Positions 6,783 to 14,951 are shown, counted from the stretch's first letter. The stretch: 20,167 nucleotides of DNA from Alkalihalobacterium sp048323755 (GCF_048323755.1 NZ_JBLWFS010000043.1:1-20167); one strand, 5' to 3'. The notes: generated by a model from the letters alone, not told the origin. Made by a program: numbers and translations.

Positions 6783-6804
6783 ATGTACTTCTACTAAAAG
6801 AAAA

Positions 6805-8580
6805 TTATTGTTCTAACCACCATAAATGCGAGTCAGCATTTACATTACGAGGTTTTACAGTCCAGCCGTGGAACTTAGTGTTAAATGCAACGTTTACGTT
6901 TGCACTGTATAGCGGTAATGCAGGAAGCTCTTGAGAATAAAGGTTTGCCCAATCACCGTAAATTTGTTGACGGTACTCTAGGTCAAATGCTTCTGGTGTT
7001 TGTAATGCTTTTGATAGTAACTCATCACTTTCTGCGTTATCCCAACGTAAATAGTTGTATGGTGCTGTTGATCTGTGGATACCAGATGGATCTGGGTCAC
7101 CTGTTGATAGTCCCCATCCAGCTAAGTAAAGATCCCAATCCGTGTTGTTTTTCTCAACCATCTCAAAGTGAGCAGCAGCTTCACGAGGGCTACGCATGTT
7201 TACACGAAGACCTACAGCTTCTAAGTTTTCTTTAATGATTGGAGCTGTACGCTCACGAACTTGGTTTCCAGTAGGGAAGTCAAGATTTAAAGTAAGCTCT
7301 TCACCATCTAAACCTAAACGGAATCCTTCTGCATCTCTTTCAGTGTATCCAGCTTCATCTAAAATTTCGTTAGCTTTTTCTGAATCATAATCATACTGAT
7401 TAACTGCATCTGGATTAAATGCCCAAGAAGCTTCAGGGAATGGAGCATTTAAAACAGTACCAGAACCATGAAGTAATCCATCTACAAATCCTTGACGGTT
7501 AACAGCGTGTGCAATTGCTTGACGTAAGTTAACATCTTGTAACTTCTCGTTAGGAACCCATCCAGACTTGTCAGTCCAGTCACTTTGCTCACCTTGAGAG
7601 TGGTGAAGCTTGAAGCCCATGTATTGATAACCGAAGTCTTGGTCTTGAACTAGAGTTACGTTTGGCATTGCTTCTACATCAGAAGCATCAGCTGCTGGTA
7701 CTCCACCAGGAAGACCTACCATGTGAAGCTCTTCGTTTTGAAGTTGACCAAGCATTACGTCTTGGTTAACTACTTTCCAAACTACACGATCAAGGTATGG
7801 CTTACCTTGCCAGTAATCTTCGTTACGCTCTAAAACATATTGTTGTCCTTCTAAAATATCAGTTAATTGGAAAGGACCTGTACCCACTACATCACCAGCA
7901 TTACGAGAAGCTGCATGCTCAGGCATGTCTTTTACAGCTACATCTTCAAATACATGCTTAGGAATAATTGGGAAACTAGTATATTGGTTTGCAGTAATAC
8001 TAGGCTCTTTGAATGTAAATTTAACAGTGAACTCATCTACTGCTTCAACACCTGCTAAAGTATCAGCTTCACCAGCTAAATACTCTTCATAGCCAACTAA
8101 TTGGTTTACGTAGTCAACACGTACTCCACCAGCAGCTGTATAATCAGGGTCAGCGATTGCAGTATATGTGAATACTACGTCATCTGCAGTAAAGTCTTCA
8201 CCATCATGCCATTTAACATCTTCATTTAAGAAGTAAGTTAATTCAGTATACTCATCATTAAATTCCCACTCTTTAGCAAGTGATGGAATCCATTGTAACT
8301 CCTCATCTAGAGAAATTAGAGCTTCATGTGTAAGGTCTAAGATGTTTGCCTCATAAGAGTCAGAATAGAAAATTGGGTTAAATTGACCAGCTGGAGCTGA
8401 GAACATAGCAGCATTTAATGTACCGCCTTCTTGTGGCTCACCTGCAGCTTGCTCTTCACCTTGCTCAGTATCTTCTGTTGGATCAGTTGTTGGTGCTTCT
8501 TCTCCGCCGCCACCACAAGCAGCGAGGATCGTACCTAGTGATAATGCACCAGCTAACATTAATGCTAAACTTTTCTTCAT
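6805..8580 (-). CDS. oppA: Peptide-binding lipoprotein (family 5 solute-binding protein)
   Basis: Extracellular lipid-anchored receptor that hands peptides to the OppBC permease. A lipoprotein signal is clear: MKK start, hydrophobic core, lipobox LAAC with C22 as the modified cysteine, then GGGG and a strongly acidic, Glu/Pro/Thr-rich linker (about 27-55). The SBP_bac_5 domain follows, with EWEFNDEYTELTYFLNEDVK then WHDGEDFTADDVVFTY, a family hallmark, and GTGPFQL further on. The length (591) suits oligopeptide rather than nickel binders. ATG 8580 follows AGGGGGG at 8 bases. Gene order D-F-A-B-C recalls the B. subtilis app operon more than opp; app-like naming (appA) is equally possible. The exact substrate cannot be read from sequence. 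Confidence 0.93.
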   Translation of the reverse strand: MKKSLALMLAGALSLGTILAACGGGGEEAPTTDPTEDTEQGEEQAAGEPQEGGTLNAAMFSAPAGQFNPIFYSDSYEANILDLTHEALISLDEELQWIPSLAKEWEFNDEYTELTYFLNEDVKWHDGEDFTADDVVFTYTAIADPDYTAAGGVRVDYVNQLVGYEEYLAGEADTLAGVEAVDEFTVKFTFKEPSITANQYTSFPIIPKHVFEDVAVKDMPEHAASRNAGDVVGTGPFQLTDILEGQQYVLERNEDYWQGKPYLDRVVWKVVNQDVMLGQLQNEELHMVGLPGGVPAADASDVEAMPNVTLVQDQDFGYQYMGFKLHHSQGEQSDWTDKSGWVPNEKLQDVNLRQAIAHAVNRQGFVDGLLHGSGTVLNAPFPEASWAFNPDAVNQYDYDSEKANEILDEAGYTERDAEGFRLGLDGEELTLNLDFPTGNQVRERTAPIIKENLEAVGLRVNMRSPREAAAHFEMVEKNNTDWDLYLAGWGLSTGDPDPSGIHRSTAPYNYLRWDNAESDELLSKALQTPEAFDLEYRQQIYGDWANLYSQELPALPLYSANVNVAFNTKFHGWTVKPRNVNADSHLWWLEQ

Positions 8581-8689
8581 TTTGTTTTCCCCCCTGAAAA
8601 TGTCTTTAATACATAAAATAACTATTTAAAGCTATGTTTCAAACGTTTCTCCTTTGAACAATCACCTCCCCAAAAGGTAAAAGCATGTA

Positions 8690-9718
8690 TTAAACTTCTT
8701 TTGGTTCAATCTTTGGTTCTGGCTCTGTATACAAGTGACATGCGACGTAATGGCCGCCTCCCATGTCAGTTAAATCAGGACGTTCAGCTTTACAACGATC
8801 ATGTGCTTGAGGACATCTCGTGTGGAACGCACAACCTGTTGGTGGATTTGACGGACTCGGCAAGTCACCAGAAAGCTTGATTTTATCTCTCTTCACATGG
8901 ACATTTGTTGATGGTACTGCAGATAATAACGCCTGTGTATATGGATGTAGTGGCTTGTCATACAATGAATGTTTAGGTGCAATTTCAGCAATTCTACCTA
9001 AATACATAACCGCAACACGATCACTGATGTGTTTAACAACACTTAAGTCATGTGCAATAAATAGGTAAGTAAGACCAAACTCATCTTGTAAATCATCCAT
9101 AATATTTAATACTTGTGATTGAACGGATACATCAAGTGCAGATACAGGTTCATCACCAATAATAAATTTTGGTTTGGTTGATAAAGATCTAGCAATCCCA
9201 ATACGTTGACGTTGTCCACCTGAAAATTCATGCGGATACTTCATACGAGCTTCAGCAGGTAACCCTACTTTACCTAATAGTTCTACAACCATGTCTTTAC
9301 GTTCTTTTGCTGACATCGTGTTCTGAACAATCATTGGCTCTTCGATTAACTCGCCTACACTCATACGAGGATTCAGTGATGCATACGGATCTTGGAACAC
9401 CATCTGCATGTCTTTACGTAATGGTCGTAGTTTTCTTTGACTAATAGTAGAAATATCTTGACCTTCAAATTTAATCGTGCCTGAAGTTGGATCTAGTAAA
9501 CGAAGTAAAACACGTCCCATTGTGGATTTACCCGATCCTGACTCTCCAACTATACCTAATGTTTCACCTTTATATATATCAAAACTAATATCATCTACAG
9601 CTTTTACATTTCCAACTTGACGTCCAAGAATGCCACCTTTGACTGGAAAGTATTTTTTTAAATTTCTTACCTCTACTAATTTCTCTCGATCTTGTTGTAA
9701 ATTCTCTTTGTTAGACAT
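8690..9718 (-). CDS. oppF: Peptide ABC transporter ATP-binding protein, OppF type
   Basis: One of two cytoplasmic ATPases powering the importer. In 342 residues: Walker A GESGSGKST (58-66), Q-loop in MVFQDPYASLNPRMS, ABC signature FSGGQRQR, Walker B FIIGDEP, and the H-loop in IAHDLS. The PYASLNPRM form and the insert GGILGRQVG (28-36) are typical of OppF/AppF. The C-terminal oligopeptide-transporter extension carries cysteines in GCAFHTRCPQAHDRC and a later ACH; related DppD proteins can bind an iron-sulfur cluster through such residues (family knowledge, not shown here). ATG 9718 follows GGAAAGGAG and begins 3 bases after the oppD stop. Confidence 0.95.
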   Translation of the reverse strand: MSNKENLQQDREKLVEVRNLKKYFPVKGGILGRQVGNVKAVDDISFDIYKGETLGIVGESGSGKSTMGRVLLRLLDPTSGTIKFEGQDISTISQRKLRPLRKDMQMVFQDPYASLNPRMSVGELIEEPMIVQNTMSAKERKDMVVELLGKVGLPAEARMKYPHEFSGGQRQRIGIARSLSTKPKFIIGDEPVSALDVSVQSQVLNIMDDLQDEFGLTYLFIAHDLSVVKHISDRVAVMYLGRIAEIAPKHSLYDKPLHPYTQALLSAVPSTNVHVKRDKIKLSGDLPSPSNPPTGCAFHTRCPQAHDRCKAERPDLTDMGGGHYVACHLYTEPEPKIEPKEV

Positions 9719-9721
9719 TAT

Positions 9722-10705
9722 TTACTCCTTTCCGTCATAAAGAACACAACGCACTTTATGTCCTGGCCCTGCTTCATAAAGTTCTGGTACGTCGTTTGTA
9801 CACTTCTCCATAGCATGTTTACAACGTGGAGCAAATCGACAACCTTGTGGGAAATTATGGGCTGGTGGAACCATCCCAGGAATAGCTTCTAGACGTTCTT
9901 TATCATCATCAATTTGCGGCATACTAGCCAGTAGACCTACTGTATACGGATGCTTTGGATCTGTAAATAATTCTTTTACATCAGCACTTTCTACAATTTG
10001 TCCACCGTACATAACCATTACACGATCAGCCGTTTCTGCTACAACTCCTAAATCATGCGTAATCATTAAAATTGATGAACCAAACTCTTCTTTCATATCT
10101 ATCATTAAGTCTAAGATTTGTGCTTGAATGGTAACATCAAGAGCAGTAGTAGGCTCGTCAGCAATTAAAAGCTTCGGATTACAGGAAAGTGCCATTGCAA
10201 TCATAGCACGTTGTCTCATACCACCAGAAAGTTGGTGAGGATATTCACTAATAATTTCCTCTGCACGCGGGAAACCTACTAATTTTAGTAGCTCAAGCGC
10301 TTTAGCATATGCTTCTTTTTTCTTCATTTTCTTATGCTTCATTAACGGTTCTGCAATTTGATTACCAATTGTGAATACCGGGTTTAATGATGTCATCGGC
10401 TCTTGGAAAATCATCCCAATATCATTACCGCGGACATTTGTCATTTCTTTTTCTGATAACTTCAGCAAGTCTTTTCCTTCTAACTTGATAGACCCTGCTA
10501 CAATTTTCCCTGGCGGTGATTGAATAAGTTGCATAATCGATAGAGATGTAATACTTTTTCCACTACCTGATTCTCCTACAAGAGCAAGTGTTTCACCTTT
10601 GCGAATTTCAAAATCTACTCCATCGACAGCTTTTGCTACCTTACCTTCGTCCATAAAGAATTGCGTTTTTAATCCTTTTACTTCTAAGAGAACATTTTTA
10701 TCCAT
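9722..10705 (-). CDS. oppD: Peptide ABC transporter ATP-binding protein, OppD type
   Basis: The other cytoplasmic ATPase of the importer. The 327 residues show Walker A GESGSGKS (44-51), Q-loop MIFQEPMTSLNPVFTIG, signature LSGGMRQR, Walker B LLIADEPTTALDVTIQ and H-loop MITHDLGVV. The EPMTSLNPV and SGGMRQRAMIAMAL forms mark the D subunit. The C-terminal extension has cysteines in GCRFAPRCKHAMEKC and VRCV. ATG 10705 follows TGAGGTG. It lies 72 bases after the Lrp-type gene with no terminator and no convincing promoter between, so regulator and transporter are probably one transcript. Confidence 0.95.
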   Translation of the reverse strand: MDKNVLLEVKGLKTQFFMDEGKVAKAVDGVDFEIRKGETLALVGESGSGKSITSLSIMQLIQSPPGKIVAGSIKLEGKDLLKLSEKEMTNVRGNDIGMIFQEPMTSLNPVFTIGNQIAEPLMKHKKMKKKEAYAKALELLKLVGFPRAEEIISEYPHQLSGGMRQRAMIAMALSCNPKLLIADEPTTALDVTIQAQILDLMIDMKEEFGSSILMITHDLGVVAETADRVMVMYGGQIVESADVKELFTDPKHPYTVGLLASMPQIDDDKERLEAIPGMVPPAHNFPQGCRFAPRCKHAMEKCTNDVPELYEAGPGHKVRCVLYDGKE

Positions 10706-10777
10706 TCTTGCACCTCAATCTACTCTGCAATTTTTCTTGCTGCGATTTATTTTTTGTGATAGTTACTTCTAAATAAT

Positions 10778-11239
10778 CTAAGCATTTTTTTCTTGTACGT
10801 AAGAAAATGAGTCTTTATATTGCTTTAACTCTATATTAACGTCAGCACTTATTATACCGTCCATTTTAGCCAACTCTTTATTTACAAAATGAACTAAATC
10901 TTCGTTATTTTTAAAGTAAGCTTGTATGATTAAATCGTGTCTTCCTGAGAAGGCACCGACAAAGCGTACTTCTGAATATTGATTTAGTTGATCTGCAATC
11001 TTTTCCTGACTTCCCAACTTGGTTGAAATGCCAATAATCGCTTGAACGTTTAAACCTACTTTATTTGGGTTAGTATGAATTACAAACTCAAACACATTTT
11101 CTTTTAGCATGCGGTTAATTCTTGTTCGAATTGTGCCTTCACTTACGTCCAACAATTTAGCAATCTCAGTATAAGATCTTTTGCCATTTTCCTGTAAATA
11201 TCCTAATATAGCAAAATCCATAGTATCTAATTTACTCAT
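10778..11239 (-). CDS. Lrp/AsnC family transcriptional regulator
   Basis: Probable local regulator of the peptide-uptake operon that follows. The 153 residues have the two-domain Lrp plan: an N-terminal winged helix-turn-helix (about 3-60, LDTMDFAILGYLQENGKRSY, then TEIAKLLDVSEGTIRTRINRM) and a C-terminal RAM ligand/oligomerisation domain (about 65-145) with VGAFSGRHDLIIQAYF. Such proteins sense amino acids or related small molecules and bind as octamers or tetramers to several phased DNA sites. ATG 11239 has only a weak ribosome site. Upstream there is a near-consensus promoter set among many TACGA/TCGTA sites, which suggests autoregulation. Which Lrp subfamily it belongs to cannot be told by eye. 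Confidence 0.92.
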   Translation of the reverse strand: MSKLDTMDFAILGYLQENGKRSYTEIAKLLDVSEGTIRTRINRMLKENVFEFVIHTNPNKVGLNVQAIIGISTKLGSQEKIADQLNQYSEVRFVGAFSGRHDLIIQAYFKNNEDLVHFVNKELAKMDGIISADVNIELKQYKDSFSYVQEKNA

Positions 11240-11252
11240 GCTACCACATCAC

Positions 11253-11333
11253 TTTACGATTTCAAATAAGTCCACTTAAAAATCTTTACGAAAATCTACA
11301 CTATTAAATTAATATTTCTGTAAATTTCGTAAA
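11253..11333. repeat. TTTACGA sites in the lrp-type gene leader (candidate operators)
   Basis: A perfect 9-bp inverted repeat, TTTACGAAA (11285-11293) and TTTCGTAAA (11325-11333), has centres 40 bp apart. A third copy, TTTACGA, lies at 11253-11259. All lie in the predicted untranslated leader, downstream of the start site, where binding would block transcription. The reading as Lrp-type operators is inference. Confidence 0.5.
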
Positions 11334-11354
11334 AACTTTTAATTCAATATGCTC

Positions 11355-11383
11355 ATTATAAGTAATATCGTATACAATTGCAA
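11355..11383 (-). promoter_or_regulatory. sigma-A promoter of the lrp-opp operon
   Basis: Minus strand TTGCAA (11378-11383), 17 bp, TATAAT (11355-11360). Transcription would start near 11348, giving a leader of about 110 bases. A TCGTA site (11368-11372) lies in the spacer. Confidence 0.82.
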
Positions 11384-11522
11384 TATTCGTTTTTTCATTT
11401 TTAAAGATTTTTATAGTAAAAAATCTAACAAACTAGTAATAGCAAGCGATTGAAAGCCCTTACAAAAACTAATTTTTGAAAAAAGTTCTATTTCGAAATT
11501 AGAAAAAACACTCGTTTTTTTT

Positions 11523-11550
11523 TACGAATATGCAAAACTTGTAATTCGTA
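11523..11550. repeat. TACGAAT/ATTCGTA inverted repeat upstream of the lrp-type promoter
   Basis: TACGAAT (11523-11529) and ATTCGTA (11544-11550) form a perfect 7-bp inverted repeat with centres 21 bp apart, two helical turns. It shares the TACGA core with the leader sites and lies about 140-170 bp upstream of the promoter. A further AT-rich near-palindrome, TTCTATTTCGAAATTAGAA, lies at 11486-11504. The 11240-11601 stretch has no gene. Confidence 0.45.
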
Positions 11551-11601
11551 TTCCTATTTATGGTGCTTTTCTAATAAAACTTACTTAAAAATTTTGTAAA
11601 G

Positions 11602-11632
11602 AAAAAAGGCCAAGCTTTACTATAGCTTGACC
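11602..11632 (-). terminator. terminator of serS
   Basis: Minus-strand stem GGTCAAGCT (11624-11632) with AGCTTGGCC (11608-11616), one G-U pair and a 7-nt loop, followed by six T. It lies just after the serS stop. Confidence 0.93.
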
Positions 11633-11643
11633 TAAAATTTACT

Positions 11644-12924
11644 TTATTTTGCTTTTATTACTGTTTTGTTCCTCATATAAGGACGAAGCACTTCTGGAAT
11701 GATAACACTGCCATCTTCTTGTTGGTAGTTTTCCAAGATCGCTGCAACTGTTCGACCTAATGCTAATCCAGACCCATTTAATGTATGAACAAACTCAGTT
11801 TTCCCTTTTGCGTCTCTTTTAAAGCGGATATTTGCTCGTCTAGCTTGGAAGTCCTCGAAATTACTGCAAGAAGAAATCTCTCGGTACGTCCCGTAGCTTG
11901 GTATCCAAACTTCTAAATCATACTTTTTGGCAGCTGTAAACCCAAGGTCAGCCGTACACATGCTCATCACACGATATGGAAGTTTTAATAGTTGTAAAAC
12001 TTTTTCAGCATGTCCTGTTAGCTTTTCTAATTCATCATAAGAGTCATCCGGTTTCACAAACCGTACAAGTTCTACTTTATTAAACTGGTGCTGACGAATC
12101 AGTCCTCGTGTATCTCGACCTGCAGAACCAGCTTCTGAACGGAAGCATGCACTAAATGCAGTGTAGGCAATTGGTAACTGGTCAACAGAAAGAATTTCAT
12201 CTCGATGTAAATTGGTAACAGGAACTTCAGCTGTTGGAATTAAGAAATAATCTTCTTCACGAATTTTAAAGGCATCTTCTTCAAACTTTGGCAATTGTCC
12301 TGTTCCAATCATGCTTGAACGATTTACCATATATGGTGGTAAAATCTCTTCGTACCCATGTTCATCGTCATGTAAATCCATCATGAAGTTTAACAAAGCA
12401 CGTTCTAATCTTGCTCCAAGTCCTTTATAAAATACAAAACGACTTCCAGTCACCTTTGCTGCTCGTTCAAAGTCTAATATATCTAAATCTGTTGCTAGGT
12501 CCCAATGAGGCTTTGGCTCAAATGAAAAGTTTGGTTTCTCTCCCCATTGTCTCGCTTCTACATTATCATCTTCACTATTACCAACAGGTACTGACTCATG
12601 AGGGACATTAGGAATGGTTAATAATAAATAATCTAGTTGTTCCTCAATTGTACGTAATTGTTCATCAAGTGTCTTCACCTGATCAGATACATTACGCATT
12701 TCTAAAATAAGATGTTCCGCATCCTTTTTCTCACGTTTTAATAGAGCAACTTGTTGTGATACGGCATTTCTCTTACTTTTCAACTCCTCAACTTCTACGA
12801 TAATAGCTCTTCTTTTTTCATCCAGTTCTTGAAATTGATCAATACCTGATAATTCCTCACCGCGCATTTCTAATTTTTTCTTAATACCATCAAAGTCTTT
12901 TCGTAATAACTTAATATCCAGCAT
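11644..12924 (-). CDS. serS: Seryl-tRNA synthetase
   Basis: Class II synthetase that charges tRNA-Ser (and tRNA-Sec where present) with serine. The 426 residues show the N-terminal tRNA-binding coiled coil (about 28-105, EELKSKRNAVSQQVALLKRE) and the class II core: TGTGQLPKFEEDAF, motif 2 in FRSEAGSAGRDTRGLIRQHQ, and motif 3 in LNGSGLALGRTVAAILENYQ. Two ATGs stand side by side (12927 and 12924); GGGAGGT is only 3 bases before the first and about 7 before the second, so I use 12924, which also gives the family start MLDIKLLR. It is controlled by the T-box upstream and ends in a strong terminator. Confidence 0.97.
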   Translation of the reverse strand: MLDIKLLRKDFDGIKKKLEMRGEELSGIDQFQELDEKRRAIIVEVEELKSKRNAVSQQVALLKREKKDAEHLILEMRNVSDQVKTLDEQLRTIEEQLDYLLLTIPNVPHESVPVGNSEDDNVEARQWGEKPNFSFEPKPHWDLATDLDILDFERAAKVTGSRFVFYKGLGARLERALLNFMMDLHDDEHGYEEILPPYMVNRSSMIGTGQLPKFEEDAFKIREEDYFLIPTAEVPVTNLHRDEILSVDQLPIAYTAFSACFRSEAGSAGRDTRGLIRQHQFNKVELVRFVKPDDSYDELEKLTGHAEKVLQLLKLPYRVMSMCTADLGFTAAKKYDLEVWIPSYGTYREISSCSNFEDFQARRANIRFKRDAKGKTEFVHTLNGSGLALGRTVAAILENYQQEDGSVIIPEVLRPYMRNKTVIKAK

Positions 12925-12987
12925 CATTTAACCTCCCACGACATTTCTATTCTAATTCCATTATTCACTATTTCCTTATTTTTTGAA

Positions 12988-13015
12988 AGTATATACCTAT
13001 GGGTAAGAAACTCAA
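12988..13015 (-). promoter_or_regulatory. possible second serS promoter, after the T-box terminator
   Basis: Minus strand TTGAGT (13010-13015), 16 bp, TATACT (12988-12993), located between the T-box terminator and the serS ribosome site. If active it would give a basal serS transcript that escapes the T-box. Confidence 0.4.
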
Positions 13016-13064
13016 GAGACATTTAAAATTTTTTTCTCTCTTCATAAAACTTATTAGAGAACGC

Positions 13065-13316
13065 AAAAAGCCCCCGTCCCTAAATATAAGGGACGAGAGC
13101 ACCCGCGTTGCCACCCTTTTTGCAACCATGACTACATTACACCATAAATCATGAATGCCTCTTAAACAGTTAACGGCTGTTACCGGAAATGCTTCAGGAG
13201 TTTCCTTTGACATTTCACTCAGGGGGCAGAATTCACAACCACATTTGATCGGTTCGCACCAACCACCGACTCTCTGATGACAAAATATGATTACTACTAG
13301 ATCCCTTCGACGCTTT
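13065..13316 (-). promoter_or_regulatory. Serine-specific T-box riboswitch of serS
   Basis: The leader RNA senses uncharged tRNA-Ser and lets transcription read into serS. The T-box itself, AGGGTGGCAACGCGGGT, is at 13101-13117 on the minus strand. The terminator follows: arms GCTCTCGTCCCT (13089-13100) and AGGGACGGGGGC (13070-13081), 12 bp with two G-U pairs, then T-run 13065-13069. The antiacceptor UGGC fits discriminator base G73, as in tRNA-Ser. Stem I can be folded: an AGTAGTAA loop on the 5' side faces GAATTCTGCC on the 3' side, where UCU (13228-13230, Ser) followed by a purine is the best specifier. An open frame across 12968-13213 is an accident of this structure. Confidence 0.93.
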
Positions 13317-13321
13317 AAATA

Positions 13322-13349
13322 AATATATGGTTAAGCTTGTACTTTTGAA
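13322..13349 (-). promoter_or_regulatory. weak candidate promoter of the T-box/serS transcript
   Basis: Minus strand TTCAAA (13344-13349), 16 bp, TATATT (13322-13327), overlapping the end of pdxT. It would start transcription just before T-box stem I. No terminator separates pdxT from the T-box, so read-through from pdxST is also possible. Confidence 0.35.
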
Positions 13350-13924
13350 CTTAGTCTTTCACGTACGATGTCTACGAAGTATTGGTGAAAACGATGATCA
13401 TCTGTTAATTCAGGATGGAACGAACAGGCTAAATAATGCCCTTGTCTTGCAACAACAATTTCTTCATTAAACTTTGAAAGGATTTCTACATTTTCGTCAA
13501 CATCCACGATGAGCGGTGCACGAATAAAAACGGCACGGACATCATCACCAATCCCTGTAACGATTAAATCTGTTTCAAAGCTTTCCCGTTGTCTTCCAAA
13601 TGCATTTCTTTGCACCGTCATATCCATAAATCCTAAATGTCCTTCAGGTTGTCCAACAATATGTTTAGACATTAGTATAAGACCCGCACATGTTCCGAAG
13701 ACTGGTTTTCCTTTTTCTCCAAATTCCTTTAAAGCTTCAAAAAAACCATATTCGTCAATTAACCTGCGCATCGTCGTACTTTCTCCACCTGGAAAAACAA
13801 GACCATCAATATCTTCTAATTGCTCAACCTTTTTAATAATGACAGTTTCTACATCAGGAGCAGCTAAACATTTCACATGTTCTCGTACCGCACCTTGAAG
13901 AGCAAGCACTCCAATTTTAATCAT
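13331..13924 (-). CDS. pdxT: Pyridoxal 5'-phosphate synthase glutaminase subunit PdxT
   Basis: Class I glutamine amidotransferase that releases ammonia from glutamine and channels it to PdxS for vitamin B6 (PLP) synthesis. The catalytic triad is visible in 197 residues: C79 in FGTCAGLI, and H170 and E172 in CSFHPEL. The N-terminus IGVLALQGAVREH and the glutamine-site segment FPGGESTTMRRL (44-55) are family hallmarks. The protein is only active in complex with PdxS (24-mer of 12 PdxS and 12 PdxT in B. subtilis). ATG 13924 has AAAGGA about 10 bases before it. It follows pdxS by 34 bases in the same operon. Confidence 0.97.
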   Translation of the reverse strand: MIKIGVLALQGAVREHVKCLAAPDVETVIIKKVEQLEDIDGLVFPGGESTTMRRLIDEYGFFEALKEFGEKGKPVFGTCAGLILMSKHIVGQPEGHLGFMDMTVQRNAFGRQRESFETDLIVTGIGDDVRAVFIRAPLIVDVDENVEILSKFNEEIVVARQGHYLACSFHPELTDDHRFHQYFVDIVRERLSSKVQA

Positions 13925-13958
13925 AGTAAAGTTTCCTTTCTACAAGTAACAGTTGGAA

Positions 13959-14843
13959 TTACCAGCCGCGCTCTTGCATACGCTCTGAAGGATTTAAAGA
14001 TGAAATTTCAATCCCTTTCATAGCTGATCCTAAATCTTTAGAAAGTTCAGCAATTAACGCATAATCTTGGAAGTGTGTTGTTGCTCTAACGATTGCACGA
14101 GCAAACTTTTCAGGATTATCTGACTTGAAGATCCCTGAACCAACGAAAACTCCGTCTGCGCCTAACTGCATCATTAATGCAGCATCTGCAGGAGTTGCAA
14201 TTCCACCTGCTGCAAAGTTAACGACAGGTAATTTACCTTCTTTTTGAATCTGAACTAAAACTTCATAAGGCGCGCCCGTATTTTTAGCTTCTGTCATTAA
14301 CTCGTCTGTTGACATAGAAATAATCTTGCGGATTTGTGACTGTATCATACGCATGTGACGAACAGCTTCTACAATGTTCCCTGTTCCTGGCTCACCTTTT
14401 GTACGAAGCATTGCTGCGCCTTCACCAATACGACGAGATGCTTCACCGATATCACGAGCTCCACATACGAAAGGTACAGTATACTCGTTTTTGTTTAAGT
14501 GATATACTTCATCCGCAGGAGTTAAAACTTCACTTTCATCAATATAGTCTACTCCTAGAGCTTCTAATATACGAGCTTCAACAATATGACCGATACGGCA
14601 CTTTGCCATTACTGGAATAGAAACTGCACCCATTACTTCTTCAACAATTGTTGGGTCAGCCATACGAGATACTCCACCTGCTGCACGAATATCTGCAGGT
14701 ACACGTTCTAATGCCATTACCGCAACTGCACCAGCTGCTTCAGCTATTTTTGCTTGCTCTGCATTAATAACGTCCATAATGACGCCGCCTTTTTGCATTT
14801 CTGCCATTCCACGTTTTACACGATCTGTTCCCGTTTGTACCAT
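13959..14843 (-). CDS. pdxS: Pyridoxal 5'-phosphate synthase subunit PdxS
   Basis: TIM-barrel synthase that makes PLP from ribose 5-phosphate, glyceraldehyde 3-phosphate and ammonia supplied by PdxT (DXP-independent B6 pathway). The 294 residues equal the usual Bacillus length. D24 (VIMDVINAEQA), K81 (MAKCRIGH, the lysine that holds the sugar) and K149 (LRTKGEPGTG, the second Schiff-base lysine) are all in place. The phosphate-binding stretch NFAAGGIATPADAALMMQLG is intact, and the C-terminal tail SERMQERGW is typical. ATG 14843 follows GGAGGA at 7 bases. It is first in the pdxST operon. Confidence 0.98.
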   Translation of the reverse strand: MVQTGTDRVKRGMAEMQKGGVIMDVINAEQAKIAEAAGAVAVMALERVPADIRAAGGVSRMADPTIVEEVMGAVSIPVMAKCRIGHIVEARILEALGVDYIDESEVLTPADEVYHLNKNEYTVPFVCGARDIGEASRRIGEGAAMLRTKGEPGTGNIVEAVRHMRMIQSQIRKIISMSTDELMTEAKNTGAPYEVLVQIQKEGKLPVVNFAAGGIATPADAALMMQLGADGVFVGSGIFKSDNPEKFARAIVRATTHFQDYALIAELSKDLGSAMKGIEISSLNPSERMQERGW

Positions 14844-14951
14844 TAGTAATTCCTCCTATACGATTCTCTAAAGCTTTTCGTGTTGTTGTATATCGTAGCT
14901 ATGTAATTCTACCTAGCAACACGCGCACAATATAATAAATTTTCAGTAATT

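Noticed and set aside
6725..6784. 20-codon N-terminal extension of oppB
   Set aside because: It is formed by the intercistronic hairpin; the internal ATG at 6724 has a strong ribosome site and gives the family N-terminus.
6885..7390. Plus-strand open frames inside oppA
   Set aside because: They lie opposite a well-supported lipoprotein gene, have no ribosome site and look like no family.
11440..11462. cre-like (CcpA) or sigma-54-like sequence upstream of the lrp-type gene
   Set aside because: TAGCAAGCGATTGAA misses two conserved cre positions, and the GG-N10-GC spacing is not supported by the rest of the -24/-12 consensus; probably chance.
12968..13213. 81-codon minus-strand reading frame upstream of serS
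   Set aside because: It lies across the T-box and its terminator, whose conserved bases explain the sequence; no ribosome site.
14336..14620. 94-codon plus-strand frame inside pdxS
   Set aside because: It is antisense to a highly conserved gene; its Leu/His-rich content follows from the pdxS codons.
14858..14897. TACGA/TCGTA motifs in the pdxS leader as operators
   Set aside because: Only two short copies without dyad spacing; not enough to separate from chance.
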